Assembly: GCF_000374165.1 (NCBI RefSeq)
Contig: NZ_KB893741.1
Location: 1-52,045, forward strand
Direction of reading: 5' to 3'
Source: Parafrankia elaeagni
GTDB taxonomy: Bacteria; Actinomycetota; Actinomycetes; Frankiales; Frankiaceae
Length of the DNA: 52,045 nt
Part shown: in pieces, positions 11,587-25,887 of the stretch
Layout of the letters: every line of letters starts with the position of its first letter
How positions within the stretch are numbered: the stretch's first letter is position 1
The notes under the pieces: model-generated
Told to the model about the DNA's origin: nothing
What the model saw: the letters and a program-made list of their open reading frames with translations, nothing else
Databases searched by the model: none
Program-made: the position numbers and the translations under genes

Positions 11587-13002
11587 CTACAGCGCGCCCT
11601 CATCCGACGCCCGCAGAGCCGGCTTGGCGCGTTGCTGTTCAGGGTCGCCGGTGAGCCGCGCCACCGAACGCAGCGGGATGCCGATCCAGCCGGGCCGGTG
11701 GCGTGCCTCGTACAGCACCTCGTACACGGCCTTGTCCAGCTCGAAGGCGCTCAGCAGGGCACCCTCGTCGCGCGGGTCGGTGCCGGAGCGGGCGCCGTAG
11801 CCGCGGCAGAACGCGTCCCGGTTGCGGTCGGCCCACTCCAGCGCGCGGTAGGCCAGTGCCGGCTCGTCCTGGCGCTCGAGCAACATCGACTGGGCGGCGT
11901 AGTCGAACGACCGGAGCATGCCGGCGACGTCCCGCAGCGGGGACTCGAGCACGGTGCGCTCGGGTACCGGCCGGGCCGGCTCGCCCTCGAAGTCGAACAG
12001 CACCCACCCGGACTCGACCCGCAGCACCTGCCCGAGGTGCAGGTCGCCGTGGATGCGCTGGAACGGCGCCGGATGCTCGATGCCGCGGACGGCGTCGTAG
12101 GCGGTCCGCAGCGCCGTCTCGAACGGCGCCAGCTCGGTCACCGCGGCCAGTGCGCCGTCGAGCCGCTGGTGCAGGTAGTCGGCGACCGCGCCGAGGGTGG
12201 CGGCGTCGGCCGGTCGGGTCGGCAGTGCGCCCGCCAGGTCGCGGTGGACCTGGGCGGTGGCGGCGCCGAGGCGCTCGGCCTCGGCGGCGAAGTCACCGCC
12301 GACCTCGTCGGCGTGCAGATCGCCCTCGGCGTACAGATCGCGCACGCTGGCCAGGGCCAACAGCCAGCCCTCGGCACCGGTGCGCAGGTAGTCCTGCATG
12401 AAGGCGAAGGTGGTCGGGATGCCGGAGAGCTGCCCGCTCAGCCAGGCGACCGGGCGCGCCACGTGACCGCTGCCAGCCCGAGCCAGCACCTGGGTGATCT
12501 CCAGGTCCGGGTTCATCCCGGGCCACAGCCGGCGGAACACCTTCAGGATGTAGGCCTCGCCGTACACGACCGAGGTGTTCGACTGCTCCGCGCCGACCGG
12601 GCGGGCGGTGAGGTCCTCCAGGGTCTCCACCGCGGTCGCGGTCAGGCCCTCGCGGCTCGCGCCGCGCCGCAGGTAGGTCAGCAGGGCGGCGTTGCCGTCG
12701 GCGTCGCGCAGGCCGTCGTAGACCATGCCGCCCGCCGACTCGCCGATCAGGAAGCCTTCGTGGCCGAACGGGGAGTCGCCCCGGATCACCACCGGGACCT
12801 GGTAGTAGTCGCCGGGCCCGCCGTCGTCGTAGCTGACCTGGATCACGAGCAGGCGCAGCACGGCCTTCGCCTGCGAGTCCAGTGTGAGCCGGATGTCCTG
12901 TTCGACGCGCAGCCGCCCGCCGGCCCGGCCCTTGCCCGCGAACCATCGCTGCCGGGGCAGCCAGTCCGAGAGCAGGGCCGTGAGCTCGGAGTGGTCCGTC
13001 AT
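11587..13002 (-). CDS. mak: Maltokinase
   Basis: A 471-residue kinase (Mak/Pep2 family) that phosphorylates maltose to maltose-1-phosphate, the donor for GlgE. The ATG at 13002 is preceded by a strong GGGAGGT; the frame is open for another 120 codons upstream but that part has no homology-like character. Typical features are [13 protein letters not shown] at the N-terminus, the catalytic-loop segment [13 protein letters not shown], and the metal-binding Asp in [11 protein letters not shown]. It is a separate gene, not fused to treS as in some actinobacteria, and sits between treS and glgB in the same direction. Confidence 0.96.
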   Translation of the reverse strand: MTDHSELTALLSDWLPRQRWFAGKGRAGGRLRVEQDIRLTLDSQAKAVLRLLVIQVSYDDGGPGDYYQVPVVIRGDSPFGHEGFLIGESAGGMVYDGLRDADGNAALLTYLRRGASREGLTATAVETLEDLTARPVGAEQSNTSVVYGEAYILKVFRRLWPGMNPDLEITQVLARAGSGHVARPVAWLSGQLSGIPTTFAFMQDYLRTGAEGWLLALASVRDLYAEGDLHADEVGGDFAAEAERLGAATAQVHRDLAGALPTRPADAATLGAVADYLHQRLDGALAAVTELAPFETALRTAYDAVRGIEHPAPFQRIHGDLHLGQVLRVESGWVLFDFEGEPARPVPERTVLESPLRDVAGMLRSFDYAAQSMLLERQDEPALAYRALEWADRNRDAFCRGYGARSGTDPRDEGALLSAFELDKAVYEVLYEARHRPGWIGIPLRSVARLTGDPEQQRAKPALRASDEGAL

Positions 13003-13172
13003 GCTCGACCTCCCTGCGCGTCGCTGCCGCTGCCGCGTCGTCGTCGGCGCGGCCTTCCGGCCACCGCTCGGGCGGGACCGATGTGCCGCGCGATCCGTGC
13101 GTGAGCGTGTGGGCCGGCAGACCTCATCGTGACGGCGGCCCACACGAAGATCAAGGTGTGGCCGCCGACCGC

Positions 13173-17005
<3,833 letters not shown>

Positions 17006-17029
17006 GGGGACCTTATCCAGACGAACCAC

Positions 17030-18020
17030 GACTCAATGGTCGACCCTGCACATGGCGTTCGATGACACCGCCACGTGAACTGCATGCAACCACCGGATGG
17101 GTCTGCGTTGTTTCCACGGTGTGTCTGGCTGTGCTGTCCGGATGGTTACGGTCCTGACCGATGTTCCCGGCTTGCCGGGGTCGTTAACCCTCCGCCGTCG
17201 ATATTGCTTGCGTTGATCTTGTTGGGTGACTGGTGGGCGGCTGGCGCGGGCCGCGTCGAGGCCGTCGCGATCCGCCCCGGCGTCCATTTCTGACGGTGTG
17301 CCCATCGGGCCGGCGGTGTCACTCCGCAGTCGGGCGATGTGTCGGCGGCGTGACAGACCTTCTGGGCATCGACGGACCTTCGGTGGTGGCACGCTCCTCG
17401 ATCAGGGAACTTCGTCGAGCTGTCGTTCGTCTCGCTGGGCACGGAACTGTCGCACAGGAACTGCTGAACACCCACACTCATCGGCTGGCGCACCGGAGCG
17501 CAACCGCACCGGGCCGGGCGATGCACCGCACGGGAGGCGTGGCCGGGGCTGTGGCAAGGGGACAGTACGGCCGCCGGGGCCGCCGCCCTCGGGCGTGTTC
17601 GCCGTGTTCGCCGTGTTCGCGTCGCCCGGGGCCGCCCGCTCGGCCTCGCCGTGCCCCGACCGGTGCGCGGCGGGCCGCCCGTGTGACATCCGTGGGCACT
17701 CCGCGTGCCGGCGTGGGTGGGCGGCGGGCACTCCGGGCCCGCGTGGGGCCTTCGGCGTGAAGTGTGACGCAGTAGGCTGCCGCCGCCCGTACGCCCGGGT
17801 GGCGGGGCCTGTGTACGACCGGTCCGGTCCGGTCTGGCCGCGGGGGCGGCCGGGCGGCGGCCGGGAGAGGTGGGGAGCCTGACGCACCTGTCCGGTGAGC
17901 CCTGTGTGCGGCTCGCCTGACAGGCGGCGGGCCGGCACCAGCCCGGCCCGCCGATGATCTGAACCCCCGAACCGGACATCACCCTGAACATCGACCCTGA
18001 ACATCGAAACTGGAGGAGCA
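17030..18020. other. 991-bp intergenic region between divergent glgE and terD
   Basis: No convincing gene is seen. Open frames on both strands are Arg/Pro/Gly-rich and overlap one another, as expected of GC-rich noncoding DNA. The left part (about 17040-17230) is less GC-rich and should hold the glgE promoter. It includes a small perfect hairpin, CCCGGC-TT-GCCGGG, at 17166-17179. A triplicated GTGTTCGCC-type motif lies near 17597-17622. The terD promoter should be close to 17900-18010; I could not fix its -10/-35. Confidence 0.6.
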
Positions 18021-18596
18021 GTGGGAGTCAGCCTTAGCAAGGGCGGCAACGTTTCGCTGACCAAGGAGGCGCCCGGTCTCACCGCCATCGTCGTCGGTCT
18101 CGGCTGGGACGTGCGGACGACCACCGGCGACGACTTCGACCTGGACGCCAGCGCCATCGCGTGCCGGGCCGACGGCAAGGTCGTCTCGGACGGGCACTTC
18201 ATCTTCTTCAACAACCTGAAGAGCCCGGAGGGTGCCATCGAGCACCAGGGCGACAACCTGACCGGCGAGGGCGAGGGCGACGACGAGAAGATCAACGTCA
18301 GCCTCGTGGGTCTGCCGGCCGACGTCGACAAGATCGTTTTCCCGGTCTCGATCTACGACGCGGACAACCGCTCGCAGAGCTTCGGCCAGGTGCGTAACGC
18401 CTTCATCCGGGTGGTGAACGCGGCGAACCAGTCCGAGATCGCGCGCTACGACCTGACCGAGGACGCCTCGACCGAGACCGCCATGGTCTTCGGCGAGGTC
18501 TACCGGCACGGGGCGGAGTGGAAGTTCCGCGCGGTAGGCCAAGGCTATGCCTCGGGTCTCTCCGGCATCGCCCGCGACTACGGGGTCAACGTCTGA
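18021..18596 (+). CDS. terD: TerD-family calcium-binding stress protein
   Basis: A 191-residue TerD/CABP-type protein of usual length. The GTG start at 18021 follows GGAGGAG. The opening [19 protein letters not shown], the first acidic motif [10 protein letters not shown], the segment [15 protein letters not shown] and the second acidic motif [12 protein letters not shown] match the calcium-binding double-sheet fold. The end [19 protein letters not shown] is also typical. TerD proteins are cytosolic and linked to tellurite, oxidative and envelope stress and to differentiation in actinobacteria. It heads a plus-strand island with a TerC-like membrane protein and a second TerD paralogue. The gene symbol is by family. 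Confidence 0.95.
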   Translation: MGVSLSKGGNVSLTKEAPGLTAIVVGLGWDVRTTTGDDFDLDASAIACRADGKVVSDGHFIFFNNLKSPEGAIEHQGDNLTGEGEGDDEKINVSLVGLPADVDKIVFPVSIYDADNRSQSFGQVRNAFIRVVNAANQSEIARYDLTEDASTETAMVFGEVYRHGAEWKFRAVGQGYASGLSGIARDYGVNV

Positions 18597-18985
18597 GCTG
18601 TCCGCCGGTCGCGGGGCCCGTGCGGGCCGTGCTGTCGTGCGGTGCTATCCCGGGGCGTGCCCGGCTCGGGGTGGCACCGGCAGCGGCACGGGCCGCACGT
18701 CGGCGTCCGTCGCGGCACACAGGTGCGTGCCAGGATGTGATCTCGCCGTCTCCGCGGCGGTCGGAGCAGACCAGAGCCGGCTTCCGTCAGATTTCGGTCG
18801 TATCCCCCGGGACCGCGGCTTAATACGATGCGCTCGACCACACGGCCGGCACAGTCCGGTGAACCGGACCCGATGTCCGGCGACAGCGCGGTGATGTGTG
18901 AGTGGTGGGGCCGGTACGGACCGCGGTCCCCGCTGCGAACGCCTGTCGGAGCATCGCGAGCCGGTCCGGGAGGTGTTTCCCAGCA
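18597..18985. other. 389-bp intergenic region between terD and the DUF475 gene
   Basis: No gene is seen. There is a short GGCCCG-TG-CGGGCC hairpin at 18615-18628 just after terD, which may act in termination. A TAATACGAT stretch at 18822-18830 resembles a -10 element upstream of the next gene, but I cannot identify a matching -35. Confidence 0.45.
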
Positions 18986-20191
18986 GTGCACACACTTCGG
19001 ATCTTTGGCTGGTCGATCGCGATCACAGTGATCGGCATCGCCGCCGCGGGCGTGATCGGCGGCGCCGACGCCGCGGCGATCGTCGCGATTCTGGCCGTTC
19101 TGGAGATCAGCCTCTCGTTCGACAACGCTGTGATCAACGCGACGATTCTCCGCCGGATGAGCGAGTTCTGGCAGCGGATCTTCCTGAGCGTTGGCATCAT
19201 CATCGCGGTCTTCGGCATGCGGCTGGTGTTCCCCATCGCGATCGTGGCGCTGACCGCGCACCTGAGCCCGGTGGAGGTCTTCGATCTCGCGTTGAACGAC
19301 GAGGCCGAGTACGCAGCCCGGCTGCACGAGGCGCATCCCTCGATCGCGGCGTTCGGCGGAATCTTCCTCTTCATGATTTTTCTGGACTTCATGTTCGACC
19401 CCGAGCGTGACATCCAGTGGCTGAAGCAGCTGGAGGAGCCCTTCCGCCGGGCCGGGCAGCTCGCCGTGCTGCCTGTCGTGACCGGGCTGGTCGCGTTGCT
19501 GGTCGTCGCCGAGGGCTTCTCGGGCGATCACACCCAGCAGGTGCTGACGGCCGGTGTCGCCGGTCTGGCCACGTACCTGGGCGTACGCGGGCTGGGCGAG
19601 TTCTTCGAATCCCGCGGGGTCGGCGCCGAAGTGGACGAGGACGCGAACGGCGAGGCCGGAGAGAGCGGCGCGGGTGACCCGCCGCAGCGCCGGAGTGGTA
19701 CTCCCGACCTGGTGCTCGCCACCGGCCGGGCCGCCTTCTTCCTGTTCCTCTACCTGGAGGTGATCGACGCCTCGTTCTCGTTCGACGGTGTCGTCGGCGC
19801 CTTCGCGATCTCGCAGAACATCTTTATCATCGCGGTCGGTCTCGGTATCGGCGCGATGTACATCCGGTCGGTCACGGTGTTCCTGGTCCGGCGTGGAACG
19901 CTGGGCGAGTACATCTATCTCGAGCACGGGGCGCACTACGCGATCGGTGCGTTGGCCGTCATCCTGGCTGTCTCCATCGAGACCGAGGTGCACGAGATCG
20001 TCACCGGTCTGATCGGTGTCGGATTCATCGGGCTGGCGTTGCTGTCGTCGATCCGGTACCGCGCGACGCAGCGCAAGGCGGCAGGCGGTGGCACGAGTGC
20101 CGTCGACAGCGGGGACGGGGACGGGGAGGACGTATCCGCCGCGGCCGGCGACGGCGAGGAGAACGCGCCCGTCATCGGAACCCGGACCTGA
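18986..20191 (+). CDS. TerC-like DUF475 integral membrane protein
   Basis: A 401-residue polytopic membrane protein, distant kin of TerC/YjbE metal-exporter-like proteins. I place the start at the GTG at 18986, after GGGAGG, so the first helix begins at TLRIFGWSIAITVIG. The two family half-repeats are visible: VLEISLSFDNAVINA near residue 38 and LEVIDASFSFDGVVGAF near residue 257. Each carries the acidic DNA/DG residues thought to line the pore. GAMYIRSVTVFLVRRGTL and YLEHGAHYAIGALA follow, and the acidic Gly/Asp/Glu-rich tail is cytoplasmic or disordered. About nine helices are expected. It lies between two terD-type genes, consistent with a membrane partner for the cytosolic TerD proteins. 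Confidence 0.93.
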   Translation: MHTLRIFGWSIAITVIGIAAAGVIGGADAAAIVAILAVLEISLSFDNAVINATILRRMSEFWQRIFLSVGIIIAVFGMRLVFPIAIVALTAHLSPVEVFDLALNDEAEYAARLHEAHPSIAAFGGIFLFMIFLDFMFDPERDIQWLKQLEEPFRRAGQLAVLPVVTGLVALLVVAEGFSGDHTQQVLTAGVAGLATYLGVRGLGEFFESRGVGAEVDEDANGEAGESGAGDPPQRRSGTPDLVLATGRAAFFLFLYLEVIDASFSFDGVVGAFAISQNIFIIAVGLGIGAMYIRSVTVFLVRRGTLGEYIYLEHGAHYAIGALAVILAVSIETEVHEIVTGLIGVGFIGLALLSSIRYRATQRKAAGGGTSAVDSGDGDGEDVSAAAGDGEENAPVIGTRT

Positions 20192-20349
20192 CGGACGAAT
20201 CCGGACTGTTCGGTGCTTCCGCGCATGCCCCGCCGGCCCGTTCCCCCGGGTCCTGATTCCGTGGGGCCACCGTTCGGGATAATCAACGCCTGCCGTCGCT
20301 GACTGTTATCAGCTGTCGCCACACCCGCCAAACCGCGAAGGAGCGGATC

Positions 20350-21027
20350 ATGGGAATCGACTACAACAAACGACCTGCGGCGCCGGCGGCCGGGCCTCCG
20401 GTTTCGCTGAGCAAGGTGACCCTGACCAAGACCGCGCCGAGCGTGTCGCTGAGCAAGCAGGGCGGCGGCGGTCGCCTGCACGTCAATCTCAACTGGGACC
20501 AGAACAACGCGGGTTCCGGCGGGGGCAAGAGCGGCTTCCTCAAGCGCGTGCTGAGCGCGGCGGGCGGCGGCGCCGACCTCGACCTCGCGTGCCTGTTCGA
20601 GCTGGCGGACGGCCGCTCCGGTGTTGTCCAGGCGCTGGGGAACGCGTTCGGCTCGTTCGACAACCCGCCCTACGTCCAGCTCGACGCCGACGACCGCACC
20701 GGTGCGACAGCGGGCGGCGAGAACCTGCACGTCAACCTGTCCCGCATCACGGAGATCCGTCGGCTGCTGGTTTTCGCCTTCATCTACGAGGGCGCCGCCT
20801 CGTTCGACCAGGCGAACGCCGTGGTGACCCTGACCCCGGCCCAGGGCGCGCCGATCGAGGTGCGCCTCGACGAGCGCGCCGGCGGTTCGCGGATGTGCGC
20901 GATCGCCCTGCTCACGAACACCGGCAACGACTTCACCGTCAGCCGCGAGGTTCGGTATGTGGGCGGCCACCGGGAGCTGGACACCGCCTACGGGTGGGGG
21001 CTGAACTGGTCCGCTGGCCGGAAGTGA
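20350..21027 (+). CDS. Divergent TerD/TerA-like stress protein
   Basis: A 225-residue TerD-superfamily protein. The ATG at 20350 has GAAGGAG upstream. An N-terminal extension repeats the VSLSK element twice (near residues 18 and 35) before the core. Core motifs are GGADLDLACLFELADG, LDADDRTG and GENLHVNLSRI, equivalent to the TerD metal-binding signatures, then EIRRLLVFAFIYEGA. The form is closer to TerA-like and tandem-SLSK paralogues than to the first TerD here. It is 158 bp after the DUF475 gene and 189 bp before the GrpE-like gene in the same direction, linking the Ter genes physically to the chaperone genes. Confidence 0.9.
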   Translation: MGIDYNKRPAAPAAGPPVSLSKVTLTKTAPSVSLSKQGGGGRLHVNLNWDQNNAGSGGGKSGFLKRVLSAAGGGADLDLACLFELADGRSGVVQALGNAFGSFDNPPYVQLDADDRTGATAGGENLHVNLSRITEIRRLLVFAFIYEGAASFDQANAVVTLTPAQGAPIEVRLDERAGGSRMCAIALLTNTGNDFTVSREVRYVGGHRELDTAYGWGLNWSAGRK

Positions 21028-21216
21028 CCGGAAGGTCAGGACCGGGCCGGAGTTGAGCGGACCGCCCGAAGAGGGCAGGCTGTGCTCTGGACCGGGCGCA
21101 CAGGCAACGACAGAACGGATCTGTGTCGGCTCGGGCCGCTCCCGTGACCCGGGCCGGGCCGACCCACCGGGATGATCCATCCAGTGCCGTCGCCTGCAGG
21201 GGAAGGGCGTTACTCC

Positions 21217-23805
21217 ATGTTCCAGCCACGCCGTTCCTCCCGCGCGGGCCGTTCGGGCGCGGTTCCCGACCCGGCCGCGCAGGGCGCGGAGCAGGACGAG
21301 GCCAACTACCGTTGGTTCGCGCCGGACCCGGTGCCCGAGGTGGACGAGCCGCCGGGCACCGGGCCGGACGGACCTGACCGCGGTGACGCGGAGCAGTCTG
21401 GCCGCGGTCCCGCCTGGTACGACACGGAGGACGGGACGGATCCGGGCTCCGGCGGCCATCCACGTCCCCGGGGCTACGTCGTCGCGGTGCCGGTCACGCG
21501 CCGCCCGCGTGACCACGGATCGCGCGGCGGCGGTGACGGCCGCGGCGGTGACGGCGGCCGGGAGTCGCTGTTCGCGCCCGAGAGCTACGAACGTGCGGGG
21601 TACGGCCCGCCGGACCGCGGCGCTGGCGACCCGGAGGCCGACTTCCGCGCCGCGTACCCGGACGCGCCCTACGGGGTGCCGGCCGAGGAGTACCCCGCCG
21701 CCGGGTACCCGGCGGCCGAGGCGCGCGGTGGCGGCTACCAGGATTCCGGCTATCGGCTGCCGGCCGGGCCTGCCGGCGGGTACGGGACGGCCGGCCAGTT
21801 CGACCGGCCCGATTTGCCCGGCACCCGCGACCGCCGTGGTGACCCGCGGGCCGATCGCCTCGCCGAGGACCGCTCCGCGCCCGGCGGGTACGTCGAGGCC
21901 GATCGCTACGGTGAGACAGACGGTTATGCCGGGGGCAGCGGTTACGAGGGCGCCGGCGGTTACGAGGGCACCCGCGCCTACGGCGGCACCGACGGCGGAT
22001 CCGGCGACCGTGACTACGGGACGGAGACCGCCGGCTACGGCGAGGCCGGTGGCTACGTCGCCACCGACGGCTATGCGGGCACCGACGGCTATGCGGGCAC
22101 CGACGGCTATGCGGGTGCCGACGGCTATGCGGGTGCCGACGGGTACGCCGGCAAGGGCGATCGCGCGGGCGCGGGCGACTACCGCCCGGATGAGTACGCC
22201 TCCCCCAGGGAGTACACCGGCTCCGGCGACGGCGGCAGTCAGGGCGACGCCGGAGGGTACGAGAACGCAGGTGGCTACGCCGGCGACCGCGCCGGGCGGG
22301 GTGACTACCGCGCGCCGGCCGACTACGACCCGGCCGACTACGACCCGGCCGACAGCTACCAGGACGGCAGCGGCTACCAGACCGCCAACGGCGGCGACCG
22401 CGCACCCGGGTACGACCGTTCCGACGGGCCCGACCGCGCCGACGGCTACGAGAGCCGCGGCTATGACGACGCTGCTGCCCGCTTCGACCGCTCGGAGAGC
22501 CGGCGCCGGGCCGACCTGCCCGAGGGCTTCCGCTCGGCGGACCAGTACGACGCCACCGCGGTCAGCGCCGACGCCGAGTACCCGGACAGCGGCTACCCGG
22601 CCGACCCGGGGTTCGCCGGTCGCCCGGCGTACGGCCGGGCGGAGTACGGCGGCGCCGACTATCCGGATCCGGACGCTGATCCGGCCCCCTACCTGGACCC
22701 GCCCCGCCCCGACGCCGAGGTGTCGGGGCCGTCGGCCACCCCGGCCGGGCCAGCTGTCACGGACGGTGTGGCCAACGCTCCGAGCCTCCCCCCGCTGCCC
22801 GTCCAGAAGATCGACTTCTTCCGGCGTGACAGCCCGCCGACCTTCGACGCCGGTCCGCCGCCCACGGTGCAGGCGCCTCTCGAGGAGGAGCATGCCAGCG
22901 GCCACGCCGCCCGTACGGACGAGTTCGATCTGCTCGACTACGAGATTCTCGGAGGCGGCCCTTCGGGCCGGCACCGCGCCGACCCGATCGGTGACCCACG
23001 CGGCAGCGCCGAGGGCTCTGCGGGTGACGGCGGGGACGTCCCCGGGAGGGCCGAGGAGCGCGCCGCGGTCGGTCCGCCGGCACCGGGGCTGGTGGACGAC
23101 CTGACCGGGCCGGGCCTGCCGGGCCTGCCGGGCGCGGTCGACCTCCCGGGCGGCACCCTCGACTCCGGCGCCTTTGCCGCGGGGACGTCCGATCCCCGGG
23201 CCGCGATCGGCGGGCTCGAGATGCCGGACGCGGCGGACATCGTCCCGGCGCTGCCGGGGGTGCGCGGCCCGGACGGCTCCGCGGCCGCGACGCCCGCCCC
23301 GGCCACCGACGCCGACCGGGGCGACCGGGCTGCGGAGGACGGTGCCGCCGCGGTGGCCGACCGGCTCGTGCTGGAGAGGCTCGCCGAAAGTGTGGACGAA
23401 CTCGTCCGCCTGCGGCGGCATGACGCCGAGCTCGTCGACCGCCTGCACGCGGAGAACAGCCGCCTGCGCGGGGGCGAGCTGACCGAGGCGATGGCACCGC
23501 TGCTGCGCGGGCTTGTCCGGCTCTACGACCAGATGAGCAGTCTCGGGGGCGAGGACTCGCAGAGCGTCGCCGGCATCCTGCGCAAGCAGCTGCTCCAGAT
23601 CCTCGACCTGGCGGCGGACGTCCGTCCGTTCACCCCGGAGGTCGGGGAGTCCTTCGACCCGGGCCGGTTCCTCGGGGTCCGGCGCGTCGCCACGGACGAT
23701 CCGGAGCTCGCGGGGACGGTCGCCCGGACGGTCCGGCCCGGCTTCGTCCGGGGCGAGTCAACTGTCATCCGCCCGGCGGAGACCGAGGTGTACCGGGCGC
23801 GCTGA
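21217..23805 (+). CDS. GrpE-like nucleotide-exchange domain on a giant Tyr/Gly/Asp-rich disordered protein
   Basis: An 862-residue protein. The chosen ATG at 21217 follows GGGGAAGGG; another ATG at 21172 is in frame. Residues 1 to about 700 are low complexity, dominated by Gly, Tyr, Asp, Ala and Arg with spaced tyrosines ([15 protein letters not shown]), and include five hexapeptide repeats at about residues 283-312. Only about the last 145 residues look folded. A coiled coil begins near residue 718 ([19 protein letters not shown]). A GrpE-like end follows: [12 protein letters not shown], then [22 protein letters not shown] and [10 protein letters not shown], matching the GrpE beta-domain order. 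Ordinary GrpE is about 180-270 residues. The next gene is an Hsp70, so it probably serves as that protein's exchange factor. Confidence 0.85.
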   Translation: MFQPRRSSRAGRSGAVPDPAAQGAEQDEANYRWFAPDPVPEVDEPPGTGPDGPDRGDAEQSGRGPAWYDTEDGTDPGSGGHPRPRGYVVAVPVTRRPRDHGSRGGGDGRGGDGGRESLFAPESYERAGYGPPDRGAGDPEADFRAAYPDAPYGVPAEEYPAAGYPAAEARGGGYQDSGYRLPAGPAGGYGTAGQFDRPDLPGTRDRRGDPRADRLAEDRSAPGGYVEADRYGETDGYAGGSGYEGAGGYEGTRAYGGTDGGSGDRDYGTETAGYGEAGGYVATDGYAGTDGYAGTDGYAGADGYAGADGYAGKGDRAGAGDYRPDEYASPREYTGSGDGGSQGDAGGYENAGGYAGDRAGRGDYRAPADYDPADYDPADSYQDGSGYQTANGGDRAPGYDRSDGPDRADGYESRGYDDAAARFDRSESRRRADLPEGFRSADQYDATAVSADAEYPDSGYPADPGFAGRPAYGRAEYGGADYPDPDADPAPYLDPPRPDAEVSGPSATPAGPAVTDGVANAPSLPPLPVQKIDFFRRDSPPTFDAGPPPTVQAPLEEEHASGHAARTDEFDLLDYEILGGGPSGRHRADPIGDPRGSAEGSAGDGGDVPGRAEERAAVGPPAPGLVDDLTGPGLPGLPGAVDLPGGTLDSGAFAAGTSDPRAAIGGLEMPDAADIVPALPGVRGPDGSAAATPAPATDADRGDRAAEDGAAAVADRLVLERLAESVDELVRLRRHDAELVDRLHAENSRLRGGELTEAMAPLLRGLVRLYDQMSSLGGEDSQSVAGILRKQLLQILDLAADVRPFTPEVGESFDPGRFLGVRRVATDDPELAGTVARTVRPGFVRGESTVIRPAETEVYRAR
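22063..22152 (+). repeat. Five in-frame 18-bp repeats (hexapeptide [12 protein letters not shown])
   Basis: Units ACCGACGGCTATGCGGGC at 22063, 22081, 22099, 22117 and 22135, with few changes. They use the TAT codon for Tyr in four units, unusual for this GC-rich context, which points to recent unit duplication. They lie inside the disordered part of the GrpE-like protein. Confidence 0.9.
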
Positions 23806-24008
23806 CCCGCCCGATGACCACCGGATGGCCGTCCGGGGGACGGCCGGCTACAACGGCCTGCGGCGACCCCGTCATCATCATGAGGCAGATGCCGGCGGGA
23901 GTGACGCCGGCGGCGAGGCCGGCGATGAGTTCCCGCCGGCGGTGTGGGGGCGTCGCCGGCTGCGGGCCGTCGGTGGCAGCAGTCGTCAGCGGAAGGGAAG
24001 ATCAGACG

Positions 24009-25760
24009 GTGGCAGGCACCAAGGTGTTCGGCATTGACCTGGGCACCACCTACTCGTGTATCGCCCAGGTCGACGAGTACGGCCGCCCGGACGTGATCCG
24101 CAACATCGAGTCTCAGCCCACGACACCCTCTGTGGTCCTGTTCGACAGCGCCGGTGAGAGCGCCGCGTCCGCGGGCGCGTCCGCGGGCGAAGTCGGCGCC
24201 GCGGGCGGGAGCGGGAGCGCCGCGGGGGCCGACAGCGGCGGGTCGGGCTCCTTCGTGGTCGGGACGCAGGCCAAGCGCCAGGCCCGGATCCGCCCGGACG
24301 ACGTCGCGCGGCTGGTGAAGCGGCACATGGGTGCCTCGGACTGGCGGTTCGTGGCCCACGACGTCGAGTACAGCGCCGCCTCGGTCTCCAGCCTGGTCCT
24401 CAAGGCCCTCGCCGCGGACGCCCAGCGGGCGACCGGCACGCCGGTGACCGACGTGGTGATCACCGTCCCGGCGTACTTCGGTGACGAGGAGCGCAAGGCG
24501 ACCAAGCTCGCCGGCGAGCTCGCCGGCCTCAACGTCGTCGACATCATCAACGAGCCGACGGCCGCCGCGTTCGCCTACGGGTTCGCGCAGGACGGCCAGT
24601 CCACCGCCACCGTGCTGGTGTACGACCTCGGCGGTGGCACGTTCGACACGACGGTGATCAGGCTCGACGGGAACGACATCACCGTGGTGGCCACCGACGG
24701 CGACCACGAGCTCGGCGGCGCCGACTGGGACAACGAGATCGTCCGCTACCTGGCGCAGAAGTTCGTCCAGGAGCAGCCGGACGCCGGTGACCCGCTGGAC
24801 GACGTCTACGACGAGCAGGAACTGCTCACCGGCGCCGAGGACGCCAAGCTCGCGCTGTCGGGACGGGAGAGCGTCGACGTCCTGGTGGTGCACGGGGGGA
24901 AGCGGTGCAGCGTCACGCTGACCCGGGCGACCCTGGAGGAGATCACCGCGCCGCTGCTGCAGCGCACGGTGGACCTCACCGCCTCGGTCCTGCAGCGGGC
25001 GAAGGAGAAGGGCGTCGACACCATCGACCTCTGCCTCCTCGTCGGCGGGATGAGCAAGCTGCCGGCGGTCGCCCGCCGGCTCGGTGAGACGTTCGGCCTG
25101 AACTGCCGGCTCGCCGACCCGGACCTCGCCGTCGCCAAGGGTGCGGCTGTCTACGGTCAGAAGAAGGCGCTGGAGCGCGAGGTCCGTGCGGAGCTCGTCT
25201 CGAGCGGGCGGCTGCGCCCGGACCAGCCGCTCGACGCCGCCGCCGCCGGCGACCTGGAGGCGGCCGCGGCCGCGAGCGCGTCCGCCGCCGGGCTGACGAC
25301 CTCCTCCGTGGTCGACCTGGTGCGCACCCGGGTGACGGACGTCACTTCCCGCGGGTTCGGGATCTTCGCGGAGGACCGCGGGTCGGCCGTCGCGGCCTTC
25401 CTCGCCCACCAGAACGACGCCCTGCCGATCCAGGTGAAGCGAACGTTCTACACGATCTCCGACGACCAGGCCGAGGTCGACATCCGCGTCTTCGAGCAGG
25501 GCACCGGCGTCGAGTCGACCCGCATCGACGACAACAAGGTGATCGTGGCCGGAGCGATCAGCGGCATCCCGGCCGGGCACCCCCGCGGCACTCCGGTCGA
25601 GGTCAGCTTCGAGATGGGCCGGGACCAGACCATCCAGGTGACGGCGACCCATGTGGGCGCGTCCGAGCCGCTGGTGCTGCGGGTCAAGGCGGGGGTCGGC
25701 AGCGAGAGCATGAAGACCGAGGAATCGGCCAAGGTCAACCTGCTCAAACAGCGGGACTGA
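24009..25760 (+). CDS. Divergent Hsp70 (DnaK-like) without helical lid
   Basis: A 583-residue Hsp70. The GTG at 24009 follows GGAAGGGAAG. The ATPase domain is well kept: [18 protein letters not shown] at the start, [44 protein letters not shown] and [21 protein letters not shown] Ser/Gly/Ala-rich loop of about 35 residues (near 47-81) is inserted after PSVVLFDS where DnaK has a short turn. The usual VLLLDV linker is replaced by a weakly similar stretch ending DVTSRGFGI (near 444), after an Ala-rich spacer. The beta substrate-binding domain follows, and the protein ends soon after it (KVNLLKQRD), so the alpha-helical lid is missing. It lies between the GrpE-like and J-like/zinc-ribbon genes and is clearly not the housekeeping DnaK. 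Confidence 0.93.
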   Translation: MAGTKVFGIDLGTTYSCIAQVDEYGRPDVIRNIESQPTTPSVVLFDSAGESAASAGASAGEVGAAGGSGSAAGADSGGSGSFVVGTQAKRQARIRPDDVARLVKRHMGASDWRFVAHDVEYSAASVSSLVLKALAADAQRATGTPVTDVVITVPAYFGDEERKATKLAGELAGLNVVDIINEPTAAAFAYGFAQDGQSTATVLVYDLGGGTFDTTVIRLDGNDITVVATDGDHELGGADWDNEIVRYLAQKFVQEQPDAGDPLDDVYDEQELLTGAEDAKLALSGRESVDVLVVHGGKRCSVTLTRATLEEITAPLLQRTVDLTASVLQRAKEKGVDTIDLCLLVGGMSKLPAVARRLGETFGLNCRLADPDLAVAKGAAVYGQKKALEREVRAELVSSGRLRPDQPLDAAAAGDLEAAAAASASAAGLTTSSVVDLVRTRVTDVTSRGFGIFAEDRGSAVAAFLAHQNDALPIQVKRTFYTISDDQAEVDIRVFEQGTGVESTRIDDNKVIVAGAISGIPAGHPRGTPVEVSFEMGRDQTIQVTATHVGASEPLVLRVKAGVGSESMKTEESAKVNLLKQRD

Positions 25761-25887
25761 CCGCCGCCGGGAGCCCGGGCGGGTCGGGGCGACCACCACG
25801 GTGGCCGCGGGCCCGGACGGGATCCGTACCCTCGTCGGAGGAGCGGAGTGCCCGGCAGGCGGGCGGGGGTGGAACGAGGGTGGAGCG

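Noticed and set aside
17226-17882. A possible 218-residue gene between glgE and terD
   Set aside because: Composition is Arg/Pro/Gly/Ser-rich like noncoding GC-rich frames, other frames are equally open, and there is no ribosome binding site or known motif.
22063-22152. CRISPR-like repeat spacing
   Set aside because: The 18-bp units are directly adjacent without spacers and keep a reading frame; they encode a protein repeat.
19936-23448. A 1170-codon minus-strand open frame opposite the DUF475, TerD and GrpE-like genes
   Set aside because: It is the GC-rich antisense shadow of clearly recognisable plus-strand genes; its protein is Arg/Gly/Val-rich with no motifs.
24009-25760. That this Hsp70 is the housekeeping dnaK
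   Set aside because: It lacks the lid and normal linker and has a loop insertion; no standard dnaJ or hspR is beside it.
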